Assembly: GCA_025463865.1 (NCBI GenBank) | Contig: JAODBH010000237.1 | Span: forward strand, 1-55,653 | Reading direction: 5' to 3' | Origin: Actinomycetes bacterium | GTDB lineage: Bacteria; Actinomycetota; Acidimicrobiia; IMCC26256; Chersky-534 | Length of the DNA stretch: 55,653 nt | Shown: piece by piece, positions 50,397-55,653 of the stretch | How the letters are laid out: every line of letters begins with the position of its first letter | How positions within the stretch are numbered: position 1 is the first letter of the stretch | Notes under the pieces: generated by a model | What the model was told of the DNA's origin: nothing | The model's database searches: none | Seen by the model: the letters and a program-made list of their open reading frames with translations, nothing else | Position numbers and translations under genes: made by a program

Positions 50397-50929
50397 GCGC
50401 GGACGCGTTGCTCTCGGTGGACGACGTGCTGGCGCTCCTCCGCCGGGGTCCCGGCTTCGCCGACGAAGAGGACGTCGACCAACTCGCGCACGCGCTGCAG
50501 TGCGCGGCCCGACTCGAGCAGGAGGCTCCGCTCGACCTCGAGCTGCAGATCGCGGGACTCGTGCACGACATCGCCAGCATCGCGGCGCCCGACTCCCCCG
50601 CTACCCATGCGCCGGTCGGCGGACGCATGGTGCGCGCGCTGTTCGGCACTCGTGTCGCGCAGCTCGTCTCGCTCCACGCCGACGCCAAGCGCTACCTCGT
50701 GACGACCGACCCCGGCTACCGGGCGACGCTCAGCCGCCGGAGCTTGGAGACGCTCGTCGCCCAGGGCGGGTTGCTCTCCGATCCGGCGGTAGCCCGCATG
50801 CAGCAGCTGCCCGAGCTCGAGGACGCGTTGACGCTCCGCCGGGCCGACGACGGCGCCAAGGTCGCGAACGCGTCGGTGGCGGGGCTCGACCACTGGGAGC
50901 CCGTGCTGCGGCGCGTGGCGTCGACGTGA
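50393..50929 (+). CDS. PhnZ-like HD-domain phosphonate oxygenase
   Basis: A 178-aa HD-fold protein. Candidate di-iron ligands are H33 (QLAHALQCA), H58-D59 (LVHDIAS), H72 (THAPVGG), H95 (SLHADAKRYLV) and a later Asp in RRADDG. The HADAKRYLV-x-SYLxxLSxxSxxTLxxQGG pattern is the one I recall from PhnZ, which uses two irons and O2 to cleave 2-amino-1-hydroxyethylphosphonate to glycine and phosphate. The next two genes, on the other strand, are also of phosphonate-degradation families. A PhnY hydroxylase is not in the window. Confidence 0.75.
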   Translation: MSADALLSVDDVLALLRRGPGFADEEDVDQLAHALQCAARLEQEAPLDLELQIAGLVHDIASIAAPDSPATHAPVGGRMVRALFGTRVAQLVSLHADAKRYLVTTDPGYRATLSRRSLETLVAQGGLLSDPAVARMQQLPELEDALTLRRADDGAKVANASVAGLDHWEPVLRRVAST

Positions 50930-50939
50930 CGCGGGTTCG

Positions 50940-51614
50940 CTAGCCGTTCCGGCGCAGCACCGCCGGAAGCTCGGCGATGGTCTCGAGCATGTGCGTGTGC
51001 GGGACCGCGTCGAGCGTGCGGCGGTCGTGGGCGCCGGTGAGGACGCCCGCGATGATGCGGGCACCGGCGCGCGAGCCGGCGAGCAGGTCGTTGGCCGTGT
51101 CACCCGCGACCGCGACCTCCGCGAGCGCGTCGATCTCCAGCCGCATGACCGCCTGCAGGATCAGGTCGGGGTAGGGCCGGCCGCGTACCCCCGGACCCGG
51201 CGCCAACGCGAGATCGATGCGCGACGCCCAGCCCAAGCCCGCGATGAGCTGCTGTTGCGTCTCGGGTGAGAAGCCGGTGGTGAGGCAGATGCGGACGCCG
51301 GCGTCGCGCATCTCGGCCAACGCGTCCTCCGCTCCGGGCAGGGGTTCGACGTCGCCGCGGGCGACGGCCGCCGAGAACGCGGCTTCGAACCGGCGGTTCG
51401 CGTCGGTGGCGCGGGCTTCATCGTCGAACAGGTGACGGAAGACGGTGATCTTGCTCGCGCCCATGGTGTCGCGCACGTGGGTGAGCCCGGCTTCCATCTC
51501 GGCACTCCCGGGCTCGATTCCCATGCCCGTGAGCGCGTCGACGAACGCGCCTTCGACGACGCCGTCGTCACGGACGGTCGTACCCGCCATGTCGAGGACC
51601 GCGAGCCGGATCAT
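50940..51614 (-). CDS. PhnX-like HAD hydrolase (phosphonoacetaldehyde hydrolase-like)
   Basis: A 224-aa HAD-fold protein. The nucleophile region DMAGTTVRDDG (residues 8-18) is the DxAGT variant shared by phosphonatase-type enzymes, with TTGFSPETQQQLI as motif II and VAGDTANDLLAGSRAGA as motif IV. A lysine in the cap helix (GASKITVFRHLF) could be the Schiff-base residue of true phosphonatase. It would split phosphonoacetaldehyde into acetaldehyde and phosphate. It is coded just after the FAD oxidase on the same strand. Confidence 0.78.
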   Translation of the reverse strand: MIRLAVLDMAGTTVRDDGVVEGAFVDALTGMGIEPGSAEMEAGLTHVRDTMGASKITVFRHLFDDEARATDANRRFEAAFSAAVARGDVEPLPGAEDALAEMRDAGVRICLTTGFSPETQQQLIAGLGWASRIDLALAPGPGVRGRPYPDLILQAVMRLEIDALAEVAVAGDTANDLLAGSRAGARIIAGVLTGAHDRRTLDAVPHTHMLETIAELPAVLRRNG

Positions 51615-51656
51615 GGGCGGAACCCTCTCACGCGGGCTCGGGTCGTGCGCCGGACC

Positions 51657-52766
51657 TCATGGGCCGAGCTCCGCGAACGTCTGCTCCGCGACCGCGGGCG
51701 AGAGCGTCATGCCGCGGCCCCCGAGCCCGGTGACGACCACCACGCCCGGCGCGGGCGACACCCGCACACACACCCGGTCGTCGGTCGCCTGCGAGTAGAC
51801 GCCGGCCCAGCGGCGTTGCACCGGCGGCAACGGGCCACCGAGCAGAGACTCGACCCTCGACCTCAGGTGCTCGTACGGCTCCTCCTCGACCGCGAAGTCG
51901 AACGGCTCGTCGTAGGCGTGGGTATCGCCGATGGTGAGCTCCCCGGTCGCCCGTTGCGAGACGAGCAGTTGGATGCGGTGCTCGGTAACAAGCGGGGACG
52001 GCGGCCGGAGCTTCTCCAGCGGGAACCGCGCGAACACCGGGTAGTAGCGCAGCGAGTCACCGTCGGCGAGCGACGTCGTCAGACGTTCGGGATGCGGCGC
52101 GGTCTGCATCATCTGCAGGCGGCACCGCCGCAACGGAGCGTCTGCGAGCATCGAAGCGGCGACCCCTTCGTGTCGCGACCCCGGGCAGATCACGACCAAA
52201 TCGGCGTCGAAGCGGTTGCCACGCGAGTCCTCCGCCCAACCCGGGCCGACGTCCGCGATCGACGTCGACGGCCGGAACTCGTAGCGCCCCGTAGCCGCGA
52301 ACGACGCACGAAGCTCCGGGAGCACCCGCCCGGGCTCGACGACACCGTCCTGCGTGCACAGGAGCGCGCCGAGGAGCTCGCCCTTCACGGCCGGGTTCAG
52401 CGCACGGGTGGTCGCCGGATCCAACATCCGCACCCCACGCGCGCCCGCGTCGTCCGCGGCCGCGACCGCTTCGAGCACCGCGAGCTCCTCGGGAGCCTGC
52501 GCGATGGTGAGCGATCCGTCGGAGCGGAAGCCCACGCCCGGAACGTCGCGACCGATGCTCGCCCAGATCTCGCGCGCCCGCAGCGCGAGGCTCAGCTCGG
52601 GGCCCGCGGCCCGGCCGCTGATCCACACCAGCCCGAAGTTGCGGACCGATGCTCGCCGCGGGGCCGCATCGGCCTCGACCTGGATGACCGAGTGACCCAG
52701 GAGGAGCGCCTGCCGTGCGTGCATCGTGCCGACGACCCCGCCACCGACGACCAGTACGCGCTCCAT
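51657..52766 (-). CDS. FAD-dependent amine oxidase, phosphonate-locus type (TIGR03364-like)
   Basis: A 369-aa DAO-family flavoprotein from ATG 52766. It starts VLVVGGGVVGTMHARQALLLGHSVIQVEAD (Rossmann GGGVVG) and ends VVVVTGLGGRGMTLSPAVAEQ. RRASVRNFGLVWISGRAAGPEL near residue 35 is typical of the FAD oxidases that occur beside PhnX-like genes. Such enzymes (PbfC/PbfD group) are reported to deaminate 2-aminoethylphosphonate or its N-methyl form to phosphonoacetaldehyde. With the adjacent PhnX-like gene it makes a short catabolic route. Confidence 0.77.
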   Translation of the reverse strand: MERVLVVGGGVVGTMHARQALLLGHSVIQVEADAAPRRASVRNFGLVWISGRAAGPELSLALRAREIWASIGRDVPGVGFRSDGSLTIAQAPEELAVLEAVAAADDAGARGVRMLDPATTRALNPAVKGELLGALLCTQDGVVEPGRVLPELRASFAATGRYEFRPSTSIADVGPGWAEDSRGNRFDADLVVICPGSRHEGVAASMLADAPLRRCRLQMMQTAPHPERLTTSLADGDSLRYYPVFARFPLEKLRPPSPLVTEHRIQLLVSQRATGELTIGDTHAYDEPFDFAVEEEPYEHLRSRVESLLGGPLPPVQRRWAGVYSQATDDRVCVRVSPAPGVVVVTGLGGRGMTLSPAVAEQTFAELGP

Positions 52767-52901
52767 CCCGACGAGGCTGACCGCCTTCGTGACGGGGCGC
52801 AAACGCGGTGCCGGTGTTCACCCTTCGTTCGCCTGCCGGACCGGAAGGCGGGCGGGAACGCGGCGGTAGGGTCTGGAATCGGCGAGCGCTCGGACGGGAA
52901 C

Positions 52902-53693
52902 ATGCGGATCCTGGTCACCAACGACGACGGCATCGGGAGCCAGGGGCTACGCGTCCTGGCCGAACGGCTCGCGGCCGCCGGTCACGACGTCTTCGTCGTC
53001 GCCCCGACGGGCGAGCGAAGCGGCGCCGGAGCCGCCATCGGGCCGTTGCACCAGGCCGGACCCATGCCCGTGATCGAGCACGAGTGGCCGGCCCTGGGCG
53101 GCCCTGCGTTCGCGATCGACGCGCCACCGGCCGCGGCCGTGTACGCCGCCTGCCTCGGCGGATTCGGCGCAGCCCCCGACATCGTGGTCTCCGGCATCAA
53201 CCCCGGCCCGAACACGGGTCACCTCGTCCTGCACTCGGGGACCGTGGGCGCGGCGATGACCGGCGCGGTGCTGGGCGTCCCGTCGCTCGCGGTGAGCATC
53301 GGCATCGGCCAACCCGTCCACTGGGCCACCGCGGCGGAGTACGCGGCCGGCGCGGTCGACTGGGTGCTCGAACGCGCCGACACGCCGCTCACGCTCAACA
53401 TGAACGTGCCGAACACGCCGCTCGAGGAGATCAAGGGTGTCCGCGAGGCCGAGCTCGCTCGCTACGGCAGCGTGTGGGCCGCGACCGCGTCGGGCGCCGA
53501 CGGGTACGTCAGCATCGAGTTCGCCGGCTCCGAGTTGCCGGCCGCTCCGGGCACGGATCTCGCGGTCCTGCTCGACGGCTACGTCGCCGTCACCCCGCTC
53601 GCCTGCATCGAGCGCTACGCCCCCGCCGACGATCCGTCGGTGGCGACGGGCGCGGCCGCGACGATCGCCGCCCGGCTCGCGCAACCCGCCTGA
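52902..53693 (+). CDS. surE: 5'/3'-nucleotidase SurE
   Basis: A 263-aa metal-dependent phosphatase. The active-site motif MRILVTNDDGIGSQGL gives the paired aspartates at residues 8-9, followed by APTGERSGAGAA (Ser) and VSGINPGPNTGHLVLHSGTVGAAM. SurE enzymes remove phosphate from nucleoside monophosphates and short polyphosphate. The usual C-terminal part is somewhat shortened and divergent. The start is ATG 52902, 135 bp from the divergent FAD oxidase. Confidence 0.9.
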   Translation: MRILVTNDDGIGSQGLRVLAERLAAAGHDVFVVAPTGERSGAGAAIGPLHQAGPMPVIEHEWPALGGPAFAIDAPPAAAVYAACLGGFGAAPDIVVSGINPGPNTGHLVLHSGTVGAAMTGAVLGVPSLAVSIGIGQPVHWATAAEYAAGAVDWVLERADTPLTLNMNVPNTPLEEIKGVREAELARYGSVWAATASGADGYVSIEFAGSELPAAPGTDLAVLLDGYVAVTPLACIERYAPADDPSVATGAAATIAARLAQPA

Positions 53694-53831
53694 GTCCCGC
53701 AGATCCGCCGCCCGCGTCCACCGCGTCGATGGATCGGAGTCCGGGCCGCTTGCGTACACTCACAGTCCCCGCCAACCCCATGCGGACCCGCTCGAGCGAC
53801 GCACACCGTCGCACATCCGGTAGGAGGAACC

Positions 53832-54293
53832 ATGAGCGCCGAGATCGGTCAGCCTGCACCCGAGTTCACGCTGAAGGACCAGGACGGCAACGACGTCAGC
53901 CTGTCCGACTTCCGCGGGAAGCGGAACGTCGTCCTCGTCTTCTACCCGTTCACCTTCACCGGGGTCTGCCAGGGCGAGCTCTGCGAGATCCGAGACGATC
54001 CCTCGACGTTCGAGACCAACAACGCCGCGGTGCTCGCCATCTCCTGCGACACGCGGCACGCGCAGAAGCAGTGGGCCGAGCAGCAGGGCTTCACGTTCCC
54101 CGTGTTGAGCGACTTCTGGCCCCACGGCGAGGTCGCCCGAGCCTACGGCGTGTTCAACGAGGCGCTCGGCTGCGCCAATCGCGGGACGTTCGTGATCGAC
54201 AAGGACGGCACGATCGTCGCCAAGTTCGAGTCCGCGAACCTCGGCACACCGCGCGCCCGGGCGGAGTACGAGGAAGCGCTCGCCAAGGTCTGA
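53832..54293 (+). CDS. AhpE-like peroxiredoxin
   Basis: A 153-aa thiol peroxidase with an excellent ribosome site AGGAGG before ATG 53832. It matches mycobacterial AhpE in YPFTFTGVCQGELCEIRDD, GFTFPVLSDFWPHGEVARAYGVFNE and NRGTFVIDKDG. The peroxidatic cysteine is C46. Unlike 1-Cys AhpE it has a second Cys at C51, the spacing (C-x4-C) used by PrxQ/BCP, so it may work by an internal disulfide. A -10-like TACACT lies at about 53755-53760. Confidence 0.9.
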   Translation: MSAEIGQPAPEFTLKDQDGNDVSLSDFRGKRNVVLVFYPFTFTGVCQGELCEIRDDPSTFETNNAAVLAISCDTRHAQKQWAEQQGFTFPVLSDFWPHGEVARAYGVFNEALGCANRGTFVIDKDGTIVAKFESANLGTPRARAEYEEALAKV

Positions 54294-54326
54294 TTCTGCG
54301 GATCTCGGATCGGCTCGCGGGCGGGG

Positions 54327-55049
54327 TCAGCCGGCGGCCTTGGCCGGGCGCGGCTTCTCGTAGCGGTAGCCGACGCCGCGGACGGTCACGATGCGGTTCG
54401 GCCGGGCGGGGTCCTCCTCGACCTTGGCCCGGAGGCGCTTGATGTGCACGTCGAGCGTCTTGGTGTCGCCGTAGTAGTTCGGGCCCCAGATGCGGTCGAT
54501 GAGCACGTCGCGGGTGAGGACGCGGCCGGCGTTGGTGAGCAGGAGCTCGAGCAGCTCGAACTCCTTGAGCGGCAACGCGACGAGCCCGCCCCGCACGAAC
54601 ACCTCGTGGCGGCTGACGTCGACCCGCACGTCGCCGACCTCGACGCTGTCGATCGCCTCGGCCCGACTCTCCTCGAGGCTGGGTACCCGTCGGAGCGAGG
54701 CGCGGACGCGCGCCACGAGCTCACGGAGGCGGAACGGCTTCGAGACGTAGTCGTCGGCCCCGACCTCGAGCCCCACGACCGCGTCGATCTCCGCGTTGCG
54801 GGCCGTCACCATGATGATCGGCACCTGTGAGCGGGACCGGATCTGGCGGCACACGTCGACGCCCGAGATCCTCGGGAGCATCACGTCGAGCAGGATCAGC
54901 GCGGGCTTGGTGGCCTCGAAGCGCTCGAGGGCCTCGACACCGTCGGCCGCGAGCTCCACCAGGAAGCCCTCGCGCTGGAGGGCGACCGACAACGCGTCGC
55001 GGTACGACTGCTCGTCGTCGACGACCAGGATCAGGGGCGGGTCAGGCAC
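54327..55049 (-). CDS. OmpR-family response regulator, RegX3-like
   Basis: A 240-aa two-domain regulator from GTG 55049. The receiver has D11-D12, the phospho-Asp D55 (LILLDVMLP) and Lys in VSKPFRL. The winged-helix domain (about 130-232) ends GPNYYGDTKTLDVHIKRLRAKVEEDP, the characteristic RegX3 recognition region, which in mycobacteria reads phosphate-starvation promoters. It follows its sensor kinase gene by one base, so the pair is one operon. Confidence 0.88.
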   Translation of the reverse strand: MPDPPLILVVDDEQSYRDALSVALQREGFLVELAADGVEALERFEATKPALILLDVMLPRISGVDVCRQIRSRSQVPIIMVTARNAEIDAVVGLEVGADDYVSKPFRLRELVARVRASLRRVPSLEESRAEAIDSVEVGDVRVDVSRHEVFVRGGLVALPLKEFELLELLLTNAGRVLTRDVLIDRIWGPNYYGDTKTLDVHIKRLRAKVEEDPARPNRIVTVRGVGYRYEKPRPAKAAG

Positions 55050-55050
55050 G

Positions 55051-55653
55051 TCAGGAAGCCTCTCGTACGGAGCTCTCGGCCCGTGAGCCGGCCATCGGAA
55101 GCACGAGGCGGAACACCGAGCCCTCGCCTTCGCGGGACTCGACGGTCACCTCGCCTCCGTGGGCCTGGGCCACGTGGCGGACGATGGAAAGACCCAGGCC
55201 GGTGCCGCCGGTTGCGCGGCTCCGGGCCTGGTCGACGCGATAGAAGCGCTCGAAGATGCGCTCGAGATCCCGGGACGGGATGCCGACGCCCTGGTCGCGG
55301 ACGACGACGCTGGCGGTCGAACCGTCGGCCTCGGTGCTCACCAGGACGGGCCGGCCCGCCTCGGAGTACTTCACCGCGTTGTCGAGCAGGTTGGTGACCG
55401 CGCTGACGACCTGCCGGTGGTCGCACACGACCGTGAGCGGCTGGCGCCCCGCGGTGAACTCGATCGGGATCGACCGCGCGGTGGCCGCGACGCGCACGTG
55501 TTCGACGGCCTCCTGCACGAGCAGATGGATCGGCACCGGTACGCGCGTCGGCGCTTCCTGGGCTTCGATCAGGCTGAGGTTCAGCAGATCGTCGTCGATG
55601 TGCCCGAGCCGGTCGGCCTCGCGCACGACCCGGTCGGCGAGGCGGCCGTTGAC
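55051..55653 (-). CDS. sensor histidine kinase, SenX3-like, N-terminal part cut off
   Basis: The last 200 residues of a kinase whose start lies beyond the window. The frame is open at the edge (VNGRLADRVVREADRL...). It shows the region just after the His box (ADRLGHIDDDLLNLSLIE), the N box LLDNAVKYS, G1 DQGVGIP, F box FERFYRVDQARS and G2 GGTGLGLSIVRHV. It partners with the RegX3-like regulator downstream, probably as a phosphate-responsive system. Confidence 0.88.
   Translation of the reverse strand, partial: VNGRLADRVVREADRLGHIDDDLLNLSLIEAQEAPTRVPVPIHLLVQEAVEHVRVAATARSIPIEFTAGRQPLTVVCDHRQVVSAVTNLLDNAVKYSEAGRPVLVSTEADGSTASVVVRDQGVGIPSRDLERIFERFYRVDQARSRATGGTGLGLSIVRHVAQAHGGEVTVESREGEGSVFRLVLPMAGSRAESSVREAS

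Noticed and set aside
50393-50929. Generic HD phosphohydrolase call for this gene
   Set aside because: The His/Asp pattern plus HADAKRYLV and the phosphonate-type neighbours fit PhnZ better than a nucleotide phosphohydrolase.
1-55653. tRNA, rRNA, insertion sequences and attachment sites
   Set aside because: No cloverleaf-like sequence, rRNA signature, transposase motif or flanking direct repeats of an island were seen by eye; a tRNAscan or Infernal search would settle small RNAs.

Overview
The window is about 55.6 kb of very GC-rich DNA, densely coded, with frequent GTG/TTG starts and 4-nt ATGA overlaps. The gene content is actinobacterial: SufBCDSU, UPF0182, an OmpR-type RegX3-like regulator, an AhpE-like peroxiredoxin, MutT1-like genes and a class E-type sortase. 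The 42-residue [10 protein letters not shown] repeats, the cytoplasmic DRIWVHPSELG motif and the paired acyl-CoA dehydrogenases point, by inference, to the class Acidimicrobiia or a close relative. I saw no rRNA, tRNA, CRISPR array, transposase, integrase or prophage.

Layout. 1-1749: 3' part of a secreted subtilisin. 1973-7429: envelope polysaccharide block (three tandem GT4 glycosyltransferases, a GDP-6-deoxymannose reductase-like enzyme, and a convergent sugar-1-phosphate nucleotidylyltransferase). 7489-14080: housekeeping and accessory genes (hydrolase, DUF1802, cupin dioxygenase-like protein with a small partner, two acyl-CoA dehydrogenases, MBL-fold hydrolase, small zinc-ribbon protein). 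14218-17857: OpuC/ProU-type osmoprotectant ABC transporter, followed by another GT4 (17988-19037). 19092-27064: iron-sulfur cluster assembly split into two convergent operons, sufC1-sufS-sufU (+) and sufB-sufD-Rieske-sufC2 (-), with a 61-aa protein and an L,D-transpeptidase between them. 27215-34797: envelope and division block (UPF0182, a DivIVA-domain protein with a MuF-like tail, a PDZ/Lon-like protease, a sortase). 34903-45470: HEAT protein, MreB, MoaE, a GT39-type membrane glycosyltransferase, a degenerate HtrA/PDZ protein, a fused AhbA-AhbB siroheme decarboxylase, an epimerase, a DUF2342 protein and an MFS transporter. 45811-55653: a phosphorus-themed stretch with polyphosphate kinase, CYTH-CHAD protein, Nudix, SixA-like phosphatase, PhnZ-like HD oxygenase, PhnX-like HAD, a phosphonate-associated FAD oxidase, SurE, AhpE-like peroxiredoxin, and a RegX3/SenX3-like two-component pair that runs off the end.

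The strongest leads for something new are: (1) a CTA-N6-TAG inverted repeat placed between the -35 and -10 boxes of both suf operons; (2) a promoter-leader-hairpin unit at 9860-10102 with two tiny ORFs ahead of a cupin dioxygenase operon; (3) a DivIVA coiled-coil protein ending in a phage MuF-like CxC/HPxC motif; (4) the phosphorus island; (5) short tandem repeats that copy the stop codons of three genes. Many genes carry a TANNNT box 6-8 nt before the start codon, so leaderless transcription is probably common. All functional assignments come from sequence reading and remembered family features; no database search was run.
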